In this document: positions 8,735-17,430 of the stretch, piece after piece | Layout: each line of letters begins with the position of its first letter | Numbering within the stretch: position 1 is the stretch's first letter | Source of the DNA: Gammaproteobacteria bacterium | GTDB taxonomy: Bacteria; Pseudomonadota; Gammaproteobacteria; Nitrococcales; Nitrococcaceae | Assembly: GCA_030433275.1 (NCBI GenBank) | Contig: JAUILK010000004.1 | Span: 1-64,000 of the forward strand | Direction: 5' to 3' | Length of the DNA: 64,000 bases | Made by a program: the position numbers and the translations under genes | Notes under the pieces: generated by a model | Databases searched by the model: none | What the model was told of the DNA's origin: nothing | What the model saw: only the letters and a program-made list of their open reading frames with translations

Positions 8735-8819
8735 TTGCAGCGACCTTGCCTCCGGCTGGATTGTTAACTGAGCCGTACCTTTGAAAAGGCAAGCGCGTCC
8801 CGAATCAGGAGAGCGCTGC

Positions 8820-9455
8820 ATGCTGATGAAGCACTGGATCGCATTATTCGCCCTTATTCTGCTAAGCACAGCGGTAATGGCCTTCGAAGGGGGAAGCCCG
8901 CAGGCGGGCCAACAAAAGGCTGCTGTCTGCGCGGGTTGTCACGGTAACGATGGCAACAGCTTCTCTGGACAGTTCCCTAGTCTTGCCGGGCAGCATGCAA
9001 GTTATCTCTACGAGCAGCTGCGTTATTTCAAAAGCGGCCAGCGCAAAAATCCGATCATGCAGCCACAAGCGGCCAACTTGAGCGATCAGGACATGCGGGA
9101 TTTGGCGGCCTATTTTTCCGCACAGACCTTGCAGATAGGCGCGGCCGACAAGGCGCTTGTCGAGCAAGGCGAGCGGCTGTTCCGAGGCGGTTTTTCAGTT
9201 AAGGGCATTCCGGCTTGCACCGGTTGCCACGGGCCGGCCGGTCTGGGTAATCCTCCCGCCAAGTATCCGAGAATCAGCGGCCAGAAGGCGGCGTACCTCA
9301 CTCAGCAGTTGAAGAATTACCGAGCCGGTAAGCGCAGCGGCTATCCGCAGGGCAAAATTATGCAAGGGGTCGCTGCCAAGCTTACCGATGAGGAGATCGA
9401 GGCGCTGGCGTCTTTTCTTTCCGGGTTGCATCTTGGTAACCGATCGGCGCATTGA
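8820..9455 (+). CDS. Di-heme cytochrome c4
   Basis: A 211-residue periplasmic electron carrier with two heme-binding domains. The signal peptide is MLMKHWIALFALILLSTAVM with cleavage near AFA/E. Heme motifs are CAGCH (37-41) and CTGCH (133-137), with likely axial methionines in NPIMQP and GKIMQG. The two halves repeat the pattern SLAGQHASYLYEQLRYFKSGQR / RISGQKAAYLTQQLKNYRAGKR, the family hallmark. The start ATG 8820 is chosen over an upstream in-frame GTG/ATG because AGGAGAG lies eight bases ahead. Cytochrome c4 passes electrons from the bc1 complex to terminal oxidases, especially cbb3. dsbA follows 230 bases later, a pairing common in gammaproteobacteria and consistent with periplasmic cytochrome maturation. 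Confidence 0.92.
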   Translation: MLMKHWIALFALILLSTAVMAFEGGSPQAGQQKAAVCAGCHGNDGNSFSGQFPSLAGQHASYLYEQLRYFKSGQRKNPIMQPQAANLSDQDMRDLAAYFSAQTLQIGAADKALVEQGERLFRGGFSVKGIPACTGCHGPAGLGNPPAKYPRISGQKAAYLTQQLKNYRAGKRSGYPQGKIMQGVAAKLTDEEIEALASFLSGLHLGNRSAH

Positions 9456-9685
9456 GGCGCATAGCACCTTTGACGTGGCTTGGATGCCCATGTGCTGATC
9501 TGCTGCTGTGCGCTAGCTGCCGTCTGCGCTGAGCGCGGGTTTATCGTCGTGGCTGGATGCAATAGTGGCCCGGCGCGTTCTTATGGCCTGTGCGATCTTT
9601 TGAGTTACAGTGTCGAACGGGTGTTCAAGACGCGGGCGCCTGTAGTGGGCTTGATAGAAAGCTATCTTTTGAAGGAGAAGCGGGT

Positions 9686-10321
9686 ATGCGGGCGTTCGCT
9701 GTTGCGACGTTGGTGTTGGTTCTGACCGCAGGCAGCGCGTTTGCGCAGGACTACCAGGCTGGCAAGCAGTATCATAAGATCGAGCCGCCGCAGCCGGTGA
9801 CGACGACCGAGGGTCGGATCGAACTCGTCGAGTTTTTTTCTTACGGCTGCCCGCATTGCTTTGAATTTGCCCCCCAGCTTCACGGCTGGCTGGCGAAGGC
9901 GGGTAAAGATGTCGAGCTAGTGCGGGTTCCGGTGACTTTTGGTCGGTCGAATTGGGTCTTGTTGGCCAAGGCGTATTACGCTGAGAAAGCTTTGAATGTG
10001 GTCGATCAGATCCATGAGCCGCTGTTTGAGGCCATCCATGTCGATGGTCGTCATTTTACCGACGAACAGGCGCTCGCGGAGTTCTTCGCTCAGCATGGGG
10101 TCGACCGCCAGGCGGTGTTGGATGCCTTTGATTCTTTTTCCGTCGATGTGGATCTACGCCGTGCTGAGCGTATGGTACGGGCTTATGGGGTGCGTGCAAC
10201 GCCGTCTCTGGCGGTGTCTGGAAAGTATTTGGTAGACCCGGGTGAGACGGGTGGCCAACAGGCCATGCTCGATGTCGTGGATTTTTTAATCAATAAGGAG
10301 CGCTCCTTGCGCAAGCGCTGA
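9686..10321 (+). CDS. dsbA: DsbA, thiol:disulfide interchange protein
   Basis: A 211-residue periplasmic oxidase that puts disulfides into exported proteins. It has a signal peptide (MRAFAVATLVLVLTAGSAFA, cleaved before QDYQAG), a thioredoxin fold with the DsbA-type active site CPHC (55-58) in FFSYGCPHCFEF, and the cis-proline loop RATPSLAV. Between these lies the alpha-helical insertion expected of DsbA. ATG 9686 is preceded by GAAGGAG eight bases upstream, so the 32 extra codons open upstream are not used. It should be recharged by a DsbB, which is not in this window. Confidence 0.93.
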   Translation: MRAFAVATLVLVLTAGSAFAQDYQAGKQYHKIEPPQPVTTTEGRIELVEFFSYGCPHCFEFAPQLHGWLAKAGKDVELVRVPVTFGRSNWVLLAKAYYAEKALNVVDQIHEPLFEAIHVDGRHFTDEQALAEFFAQHGVDRQAVLDAFDSFSVDVDLRRAERMVRAYGVRATPSLAVSGKYLVDPGETGGQQAMLDVVDFLINKERSLRKR

Positions 10322-10411
10322 ATTATGGCGGTGGGTTTTGGTTGCGGCATGGGTGCGTCACCTGTTGAGACGGTCGATGGCCCGCGAAGCCAACGTGAAT
10401 AGCAGCGCATA

Positions 10412-11227
10412 ATGGTCGATAGCGAAAGTTTAGCATGCGATAGCAACGCCGGGCGTCAGGCAAGCGATGCGCGGTGCCTGCGCTTGATGAGCTATAACAT
10501 ACAAACTGGTATCGAAACTCGGTTTTATCATCACTACATTACCCGCGGCTGGCGTCATCTGCTGCCTGATAACAATCGGCTCGGCAATTTGGACCGAATC
10601 GGTGGGCTGATCGCCGACTTCGATATCGTTGGCTTGCAGGAGATCGACGCTGGTAGCCTGCGTAGCGGTTTCATCAACCAAGCTGCATACTTGGCACAAC
10701 GGGGCGGCTTTCCATTTTGGCATTTTCAGACCAATCGTCGTATCGGTCGATTGGCACGACATAGCAATGGTGTGCTCAGTCGTTATCGGCCATTGGAAGT
10801 CCGCAATCATCGACTGCCGGGCATGATTCCCGGCCGCGGTGCCTTGCATCTGCGCTTCGGTGGGCCTGCGGAAGGCCTGGATGTTGTGTTGCTTCATCTG
10901 GCGCTGGGTCAGCGCACGCGTTTGCGTCAACTCGCCTATGTGGCCGAATTGGTTAACGCATGCCGGCATGTGATCGTCATGGGGGATTTGAACTGCCTCT
11001 CGCGCAGCGTGGAATTTGATTATCTAAGCAAGCATACTGATCTGCGCGAGCCGGTTCATGACTTGCATACCTACCCGAGTTGGCGGCCGCACCGTAACAT
11101 CGATCACATATTGGTTTCGCCCACTTTGCAGGTGCGTAATGCCGAGGCATTGAATTATCCGCTTTCAGATCATCTGCCTGTCATTATGGAAGTGGAGCTG
11201 CCGGAGTGCATCGTGTTGGTGGAATAG
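10412..11227 (+). CDS. Endonuclease/exonuclease/phosphatase (EEP) family hydrolase
   Basis: A 271-residue metal-dependent hydrolase of the EEP superfamily, which covers nucleases, sphingomyelinases and inositol phosphatases. Visible motifs are RLMSYNIQTG (N at the first metal site), GLQEID (catalytic Glu), HLALGQRTRLRQL, VMGDLNC (Asp/Asn pair), RNIDHILVS and the terminal SDHLPVIMEVEL with the catalytic His. No signal peptide is seen, so it is probably cytoplasmic. Homologues of this kind are widespread in proteobacteria without a proven substrate; I do not assign one. It lies 90 bases after dsbA and converges with the GGDEF gene. Confidence 0.8.
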   Translation: MVDSESLACDSNAGRQASDARCLRLMSYNIQTGIETRFYHHYITRGWRHLLPDNNRLGNLDRIGGLIADFDIVGLQEIDAGSLRSGFINQAAYLAQRGGFPFWHFQTNRRIGRLARHSNGVLSRYRPLEVRNHRLPGMIPGRGALHLRFGGPAEGLDVVLLHLALGQRTRLRQLAYVAELVNACRHVIVMGDLNCLSRSVEFDYLSKHTDLREPVHDLHTYPSWRPHRNIDHILVSPTLQVRNAEALNYPLSDHLPVIMEVELPECIVLVE

Positions 11228-11287
11228 GGCGGCTGCGAGCATGGTCTCCAATCAAGCTGTTTGCGTTGCATTGTGGGAACACGCCGT

Positions 11288-12829
11288 TTAATCGCCGAGC
11301 GCAATGTCCTTATCCGTAAGGACTTTATCGAGTCGTCTCTTGTTGGCCAAGCGAAGTTCGCCCTGGCCGCTCCTTTTGGCCTCGTACATGGCACGATCCG
11401 CGCGAGTAAAGAATTCGCGTTCGGTTTCATCACCACAGTAACCGGCGATGCCCCCGCTAAGAGTAATGAGCAACCGCGTGCCGTCAATCGTCTCGAAGGC
11501 CTCCTGCCGCAAGTGATCGCGGACGCGTTCTGCCACCACGTAGGCATCCTCTGGTTCGGTCTCGGGCAGCAATACGAGGAACTCTTCACCACCGATGCGG
11601 TAGACTGAATCGGCTTTGCGGCGCGACTCCTGCAGTACGTTGGCGATCATTTGCAGCACGCGGTCGCCTTCGGCATGCCCGAGAGAATCGTTGATATGTT
11701 TGAATTTATCTACATCCAGCACGACAAGAGACAACGGATGACCATAACGCCGATGTCGTTCCAGCTCGTAATTTAGATCGGCATGGCATTTGCGACTGTT
11801 ATAGAGTCCCGTTAGATTGTCGCTGCTGGCGAGCTCTCGGTACATCGATTCGCTGGCTCTCAGTCGTTCCTCGACTTCGGCGCGGCGACGTACTTCCCGA
11901 TCGGCGCGCTGATAGAGTGTGCGTAACGCGATGGCGAAGATCGCGATGAGCACGACATAGACGAGCCCGGTGGGTGACAGGAAGGGTTTCAGTAGCCTTG
12001 AAAACAGTGCGCCGCGGTCGGTTAGCTTAACCAGCCGCCAGCCCGGAAAAGTTATGGAATCGTACGCCGCTACGAGCCATTCATCGCCGTGCAGCCATAA
12101 CCGCCAGGGCGAATTTCCGGCCAGGGCCGATAGTTTACGGCCTTGCAGCTTGGCCCGGGTTGTAGCAGCGACATCCCCACCTGGATCGACTAGCAGCACG
12201 GGACCTTGATCCAGAATGGCCAGGACCGGGTTGAGCGCTGCGGCCTTGAGCCAGATCACGAGTCGTTCGCCCTCCATGGAGCGCGCGGTGACCAAATACA
12301 CCGCAGCACTGCTGGGTGCAGGGCGTTCCATCACTAGGCGGGCCGCAGCGTCGGGGTAGAGGGCACGGGCGAGCTCCGCCGGTGGGTTGGTGAACCACTC
12401 ATCCGGTCCAGAGGCGGCGATGAGTTGGTCCGCGCTGTTTAAGCGCAGTACGGCCTCCGCTCCGGTAGCTTGGCGCAGACCATCCAGGTTGGGTTTGCCA
12501 ATGCGGGGATTGAGCGCTACCCGGGCGGCGGTCTGCATGGCCTGCAGGCGGGCATCGAGCAAACGATCCAGCAAGCGCAACTCTCGCTGGGTAAGCTCCA
12601 TGGTTTCGGTGATCTCCGCAGAGTAAAGCGTCACATGATAAACCAGCACGCCAGTGGCTGAGGTGACTACCGAGATCAGAGTGAGCAGGATGAGCGATCG
12701 CTTGAGCGGCACCTGATTCCTCAGACAAGGTACAACTGGAATGATCAGTTTAGCCTGAACCGCTTGGTGGGTGGTATGTAATGCGAATCCTTCTTTCTCG
12801 TCGGAGGGTTTGAAGTATTTGCCGTTCAC
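11288..12829 (-). CDS. Membrane-bound diguanylate cyclase (GGDEF domain)
   Basis: A 513-residue protein predicted to make cyclic di-GMP. Two membrane helices (about 44-65, SLILLTLISVVTSATGVLVY; and about 290-310, GLVYVVLIAIFAIALRTLY) bracket a periplasmic sensor of roughly 220 residues that resembles extracytoplasmic dCache/CHASE-like domains in arrangement only. A short coiled coil (QRADREVRRRAEVEERLRAS) leads to the catalytic domain: DNLTGLYNSRKC, LVVLDVDKFKHINDSLGHAEGD and RIGGEEFLVLLP. The product-inhibition site RKAD lies just before GGEEF, so feedback control is expected. The start is a GTG with no clear ribosome site; a shorter start nearer the first helix is possible. No EAL domain is present. 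Confidence 0.88.
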   Translation of the reverse strand: MNGKYFKPSDEKEGFALHTTHQAVQAKLIIPVVPCLRNQVPLKRSLILLTLISVVTSATGVLVYHVTLYSAEITETMELTQRELRLLDRLLDARLQAMQTAARVALNPRIGKPNLDGLRQATGAEAVLRLNSADQLIAASGPDEWFTNPPAELARALYPDAAARLVMERPAPSSAAVYLVTARSMEGERLVIWLKAAALNPVLAILDQGPVLLVDPGGDVAATTRAKLQGRKLSALAGNSPWRLWLHGDEWLVAAYDSITFPGWRLVKLTDRGALFSRLLKPFLSPTGLVYVVLIAIFAIALRTLYQRADREVRRRAEVEERLRASESMYRELASSDNLTGLYNSRKCHADLNYELERHRRYGHPLSLVVLDVDKFKHINDSLGHAEGDRVLQMIANVLQESRRKADSVYRIGGEEFLVLLPETEPEDAYVVAERVRDHLRQEAFETIDGTRLLITLSGGIAGYCGDETEREFFTRADRAMYEAKRSGQGELRLANKRRLDKVLTDKDIALGD

Positions 12830-12865
12830 CGTGAGGTTGTATGCCCATCGAACCTGCTCTAGGGT

Positions 12866-12892
12866 GAACTTAAGTATGAAAATCGGTACAAA
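12866..12892 (+). promoter_or_regulatory. Possible promoter of the ATP-grasp / papain-like unit
   Basis: GAACTT (12866-12871) followed after 15 bases by TACAAA (12887-12892). The first box is RpoE/AlgU-like, as at 7792, but the second fits a sigma-70 -10 about as well. It lies in the 88-base divergent gap with the diguanylate cyclase and 25 bases before the ribosome site. Weak on its own. Confidence 0.25.
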
Positions 12893-12917
12893 TCATCGCT
12901 GATAAGGAGGTCCGGTT

Positions 12918-14144
12918 ATGGCCGAAATTGCCCCCCATGCGAGCTATGTCGCAGTCCTTGGCTGGAGTTTGCGGGCGATCGAAGCGATCGATCGGTTCAA
13001 CCGCAAATACATCGTAGTTGCCCCGAGCTGGGCCGAAGAGTATGCCAAGGACAACGCGATCCCCTATATTCCTTGGGAGTTCGAACGTCTCAACGACCGT
13101 TCCGTTGAGCTCTATGAGCGGCTTGCCGAAGAGGGTGTGGAGGTCGCCGTGCCGCTATACGAAGAGACGGTCGAGTGGGCTGGGGCGATCAATGCTCGGT
13201 TGCAGAGCAAGCCGCGGCTGTTCCCGCAATCGTTGCTGTTTCGTGACAAATCGTTGATGAAGCGTCGGGCGCAGCTCGCTGGAATTCGCGTCGGCGTTTT
13301 CGAGGAGGCGCATGATCGCGACGATGTGCGGCGCTTTCTCCTGCGCGTCAACAAAGCCTTGCTCAAACTCGACGGCGATCCGAACGATCCCATTCATATG
13401 AAACCATTCGATAAAGCAGGTACTTACGGCCATCGAATGATTAAAACTAACGAGGACATCGATGCCATTAGCGACGATGAGTTTCCGTGTCTGCTGGAGA
13501 GCCATCTGGACGGTAAGGAGTTTGCTTGCGAGGTCTTTATTCACGACGGCAAGATTCGCTTCCTGAACATCTCCGAGTACGTTCATCTCGGCTATTCGGT
13601 TTTCATTCCGGCCTCTCCGGGACTCGAAGAGTGGCGACCCCAGATCCGCAAGGCCGTAGAACACCTCATTCAGGCTTTCGAAATCGAGCATGGCCTGATT
13701 CATCCGGAGTTTTTCATCACCCATGACGGCAACCTCCATTTCGGCGAGGTGGCCTATCGGGTGCCGGGCGGTAATGCCTTCGAGCTGATCGAGCGGGCCT
13801 ATGGCTTCAACGCCTATCAGGCCCACGTGCTGGTCAGCGATCCCAAGGCAACCGAGCAGGAGATTCAGAATTTCTTTCCCCGCGAGGTCGTGGACGCCAA
13901 GGGGTTCGCCGGCTGTTTCCTGGTATACCCAAAGCAGCGCGTGATCAGCGACATAGACATGCCTGATGCCGTCGAGAACGATCCTTATTATGAAAAGCAT
14001 GATCTTTTTATGCCGGCCAACCCTAAGGTCGCCGAGCGGGTCGCTTTCGGCAATCATTATGGCACGGTCTACTTCTTCGGCGACGATCCTGATCGCATGA
14101 GGGAGTTGTTGCTCGAGCAGGAAGGATATGATTTTTATCGCTAG
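12918..14144 (+). CDS. ATP-grasp domain ligase of unknown substrate
   Basis: A 408-residue cytoplasmic protein with a pre-ATP-grasp Rossmann-like N-terminus (VAVLGWSLRAIEAIDRF, then VVAPSWAEEYAKD) and an ATP-grasp core: the lysine strand HMKPFDKAGTYGHRMIK, the hinge LLESHLDGKEFACEVFIHDGKI and the metal-binding strand HFGEVAYRVPGGNAFELI, which corresponds to the E-x-N-x-R-x-GG motif of carnosine-synthase-like and PurT-like enzymes. ATP-grasp enzymes join a carboxylate to an amine or thiol through an acylphosphate. The start has a perfect AAGGAGGT seven bases ahead. The next gene begins 27 bases after the stop and the two look like one operon. I do not recognise a named subfamily, and the substrate cannot be read from the sequence. 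Confidence 0.82.
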   Translation: MAEIAPHASYVAVLGWSLRAIEAIDRFNRKYIVVAPSWAEEYAKDNAIPYIPWEFERLNDRSVELYERLAEEGVEVAVPLYEETVEWAGAINARLQSKPRLFPQSLLFRDKSLMKRRAQLAGIRVGVFEEAHDRDDVRRFLLRVNKALLKLDGDPNDPIHMKPFDKAGTYGHRMIKTNEDIDAISDDEFPCLLESHLDGKEFACEVFIHDGKIRFLNISEYVHLGYSVFIPASPGLEEWRPQIRKAVEHLIQAFEIEHGLIHPEFFITHDGNLHFGEVAYRVPGGNAFELIERAYGFNAYQAHVLVSDPKATEQEIQNFFPREVVDAKGFAGCFLVYPKQRVISDIDMPDAVENDPYYEKHDLFMPANPKVAERVAFGNHYGTVYFFGDDPDRMRELLLEQEGYDFYR

Positions 14145-14171
14145 CCGGTCGGGCCTACCGAGGTGAGCGGG

Positions 14172-16157
14172 ATGGGGCACGATAAGGCTGGGCGCCTAGC
14201 GGCGCAGCTTGCCGAGGCGCTTGATCGACTCGAGGCTGTCAAGCCTTTCGCGAAGCTGAACTATCAGGGCCATATCTGTGATCTCACTTTGCGGCTGCTC
14301 AAGGAGCCGCAGGGGGTGCAACGGCTTTATGAGCAGGCCCCCCGATTCGATCATGCTGGTGTCTTCTACGGCGGCGACTGGGCCCATCCGGCCTTGCTTC
14401 AGCCGGCGCTGGTGTCGGCGTCGATGCGCGGTCCGGCACTCTCCGTGGCGATCGAAAGCCTAAGCGAATTGCGGCTGCTTGCTATCGCGACCGGTGCGGC
14501 AGTCAATGATGAGATCTCACCCGATGGGGCACGTGCATTTCTCGAAGATGCCATTGCTCGAAACCTGGATCTGCTGTTTCCGCAGTCCAGCGAAGCGACT
14601 CGAGTCGAGCGCACGCCGCTACTGGAGGGCGTCCACCGGCTGTTCCGGTTCATAGCCGATTGTCTTGGCACGCAGGGAATCCTTGAGAGCACGGTTAACG
14701 AGGCCATGCGGATCCTCCGGCAGCGCCCCATACTGGTGCACCGCATCCGTGAGATGATCGATGCCGCAGCTCAGGCGTTGGCGGGACAAGGCAGCGGTGC
14801 CATCTATGAGCAGGCCCGGCAGCTCACGAACGCCGTCCACGGCCCTTCGGCGTTGAGTCGATCTGCGGCGTCGCTCGAGCACTATCGGGAGGTCTTGGCT
14901 GATCTGGATGTCGGGGCCTTGGCGGCGGAGGCGCAGACGTTCGCCCACTCGATGCACGAGACCGGTTTAGCCAGCCCCCAGCATGCCATACTGCTCGAAC
15001 ACATCCTTGCAAACAGCAATGACGACGGGATCGCTCGGATTCTGGGTCTCGACTCCGTGGGACGGGACAGTTTGGATGCCTATGGTGAACTCGTGCGGCG
15101 GCTTATCGGCAGCATGGCTCATCCGTTGCTCGCACAATCCATTTACGGTTTGGCCTGCATGCTCAATCGTGGGGTGCTGTTTTTCCCGCCGCTTGCCCCT
15201 GGGCTGTGGCGTCTGATACGGCTGCAAATCGAGCCGGAGGTCGCGGCAACGCTGCATCGCTTGGTCGATGACAATCCCAGCCCATCGGCCAACGCTTTGC
15301 TGATGGCCGGCACCGTAAGCGTGCTGGGTCAGCCGCTTGGCGTCGGCCAGGGCGATAATCCCACTTGTCAGTCGGCCCGTGCCATAAGTCTTTGGTCGCA
15401 ATGCGATCCGGGATTCCTGCTCGAGCTGATTACCTGGGCGGCACGGGATAATGAGGTCGACATGCATTTTGAGGGGCAGCTGTTGCGCTCCACCGAACTG
15501 CAAACTGGGGGTGTGGCGGAGTTGCATACTGAGCTCGACCCGGTCTCGCTGGTGCTTGTGCCACATCTCGACCGGATCTATTGGGAAATGGGCCGACGCA
15601 TCGCCGGTCGCGGCGAGGACGGCCACAAATGGATCAATCCGGAGTTCCATGGCTGGTGGGTCCAGCGTGGTTTCGCTACGGTGATTCAATATTCGAGCGG
15701 GGATGTCATCGACTTTGAAGGCTTTATGCGGCTGTTCTACATTAGCTATCACCCCGCCTATAATGGCGCGCGCCAACTCATCTATGCCCAGCCGGCGGGT
15801 ATCGCGGCAACCGATAAAAACGGCCAATTCATTGGCTGGCATGCCGTATCGATCCAGCGGGTAACCGTCGATCAAGATGGCGAAGTGCGGGTTTATTTTT
15901 ACAATCCCAATAATGACGGCGGCCAGGACTGGGGTCAGGGCATTGTCACCTCTACCGCCGGTCATGGTGAATTTCCCGGCGAATCATCCTTGCCGTTCAA
16001 GCAGTTTGCGGCTCGGATCTACGTCTTCCACTACAATGCCCGCGAGCTCGGTGACCCGGCGGCCGTGCCGGCGGCGATCCTAAGCGAGCTTGCCGGGTTG
16101 GTGCGCGCGAGTTGGGCGCGTGGGGTCGGCTGGCACGAGCTCGTTTCCAGCCGTTGA
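14172..16157 (+). CDS. Large uncharacterised protein with a papain-like cysteine catalytic pattern
   Basis: A 661-residue soluble protein I cannot name. The first 370 residues are mostly helical and Leu/Ala-rich with no familiar motif. The C-terminal part carries GQGDNPTCQSARAISLWSQ, with Gln393 six residues before Cys399, exactly the oxyanion-Gln to catalytic-Cys spacing of papain (Q19/C25). GWHAVSIQRV places His557 and VYFYNPNNDGG places Asn578, giving a Gln/Cys/His/Asn set in papain order. There is no signal peptide or membrane helix. GAGGTGA lies five bases before ATG 14172; a GTG at 14163 would add three residues. Paired with the ATP-grasp gene upstream, it may be an amidase, a transferase or a regulator of a ligated product, in the way glutathionylspermidine synthetase/amidase pairs ATP-grasp with a CHAP amidase. 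That function is inference. Confidence 0.6.
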   Translation: MGHDKAGRLAAQLAEALDRLEAVKPFAKLNYQGHICDLTLRLLKEPQGVQRLYEQAPRFDHAGVFYGGDWAHPALLQPALVSASMRGPALSVAIESLSELRLLAIATGAAVNDEISPDGARAFLEDAIARNLDLLFPQSSEATRVERTPLLEGVHRLFRFIADCLGTQGILESTVNEAMRILRQRPILVHRIREMIDAAAQALAGQGSGAIYEQARQLTNAVHGPSALSRSAASLEHYREVLADLDVGALAAEAQTFAHSMHETGLASPQHAILLEHILANSNDDGIARILGLDSVGRDSLDAYGELVRRLIGSMAHPLLAQSIYGLACMLNRGVLFFPPLAPGLWRLIRLQIEPEVAATLHRLVDDNPSPSANALLMAGTVSVLGQPLGVGQGDNPTCQSARAISLWSQCDPGFLLELITWAARDNEVDMHFEGQLLRSTELQTGGVAELHTELDPVSLVLVPHLDRIYWEMGRRIAGRGEDGHKWINPEFHGWWVQRGFATVIQYSSGDVIDFEGFMRLFYISYHPAYNGARQLIYAQPAGIAATDKNGQFIGWHAVSIQRVTVDQDGEVRVYFYNPNNDGGQDWGQGIVTSTAGHGEFPGESSLPFKQFAARIYVFHYNARELGDPAAVPAAILSELAGLVRASWARGVGWHELVSSR

Positions 16158-16221
16158 GGGCGCGCGCGCCCCTGTCGTACGAACGAGACGGCTATATTAT
16201 CCAGATGATTTGCGGGGGCAT

Positions 16222-17430
16222 TCACACTCGTTCGATGAGGGTTGCGATCCCTTGGCCGACACCGATGCACATCGTGCAAAGGGCGTGGCGGGCGTCGCTG
16301 CGTTGCAGCTGATAAACGGCGCTCGTTACCAGACGGGCGCCGCTTGCGCCCAGCGGATGGCCCAAGGCAATCGCCCCGCCGTTGGGGTTGACGTGCTCGG
16401 CATCATCCGGCAAGCCAAACTCGCGCAGCACCGCCAGCGCTTGGGCGGCGAATGCCTCGTTGAGTTCGATGAGCCCGATGTCCGTGAGCTTTAGGCTGCA
16501 GTGTGTCAGCAGCTTGCGGCTGGCCGGTACCGGTCCTATGCCCATGAGTTGCGGTGTCACCCCCGCGACCGCCATGCCGAGCACCCGTGCCTGTGGGGTG
16601 AGGCGGTAGCGCGCGAGCGCTGCTTCGGAGGCGAGCAGCAGCGCGCCTGCACCGTCGTTGAGCGCCGAGGCGTTTCCGGCGGTAACCGTGCCATCCCCCG
16701 CACGAAACGGTGTCGGCAGCTTGGCAAGAGCTTCCAGAGTGGTATCGGGCCGTGGTTGCTCATCGGTGTCCACCCACACGGATGGACCATTGAATCGAGG
16801 GGTGCAAATCGCCGTAATCTCCTCGCCCAGGCGGCCCGAATCCAAGGCGGCTTTCGCTCGCTGCTGGCTGCGCAGGGCAAAAGCATCTTGATCTGCACGG
16901 CTGATCCGGAACGCTGCGGCGACGTTCTCCGCCGTCTCGGGCATGGAATCAATGCCGTAGTTTGCTTGCAGCAGGGGGTTGACGAAACGCCAACCAAGCG
17001 TCGTGTCATAGATTTGTGCTTGGCGTGAGAAGGCGCTTTCCGCCTTGGCGATGACGAACGGCGCGCGGGACATTGACTCTACGCCACCGGCGATCAGCAG
17101 TTGGGCTTCGCCGCTGCGGATGGCGCGTGCGGCGCTGCCGAGCGCATCCATGCCGGAGCCGCAGAGGCGGTTGACGGTGGTGCCCGGAACCGTTACCGGT
17201 AGGTCGGCCAGCAGGGCCGCCATACGCGCGACGTTGCGGTTGTCCTCGCCGGCTTGATTGGCGCAGCCATAGATCACATCGTCCAAAGCGTCCCAGTCCA
17301 CGCTGGGATTGCGTTGCATGAGTGCCCGGATAGGAAGACTGGCGAGGTCATCAGTGCGTACCGCGGCGAGCGCGCTGCCGTAACGGCCGAACGGCGTGCG
17401 CACCGCATCGACGATATAGGCTTCGCTCAT
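16222..17430 (-). CDS. paaJ: PaaJ, 3-oxoadipyl-CoA / 3-oxo-5,6-didehydrosuberyl-CoA thiolase
   Basis: A 402-residue thiolase for the two CoA-dependent cleavages at the end of phenylacetate degradation, releasing acetyl-CoA and finally succinyl-CoA. The nucleophilic Cys is in NRLCGSGMDAL, the catalytic His in GGAIALGHPLGASGAR and the second Cys in CMCIGVGQG. The N-terminus AYIVDAVRTPFGRYGSALAAVRTDDL is that of the PaaJ/PcaF subgroup. A pcaF thiolase of the beta-ketoadipate pathway would look alike, but the neighbours favour paaJ. It is the last gene of the leftward paaG-H-I-J run, overlapping paaI by four bases, and it converges with the papain-like gene. Confidence 0.92.
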   Translation of the reverse strand: MSEAYIVDAVRTPFGRYGSALAAVRTDDLASLPIRALMQRNPSVDWDALDDVIYGCANQAGEDNRNVARMAALLADLPVTVPGTTVNRLCGSGMDALGSAARAIRSGEAQLLIAGGVESMSRAPFVIAKAESAFSRQAQIYDTTLGWRFVNPLLQANYGIDSMPETAENVAAAFRISRADQDAFALRSQQRAKAALDSGRLGEEITAICTPRFNGPSVWVDTDEQPRPDTTLEALAKLPTPFRAGDGTVTAGNASALNDGAGALLLASEAALARYRLTPQARVLGMAVAGVTPQLMGIGPVPASRKLLTHCSLKLTDIGLIELNEAFAAQALAVLREFGLPDDAEHVNPNGGAIALGHPLGASGARLVTSAVYQLQRSDARHALCTMCIGVGQGIATLIERV

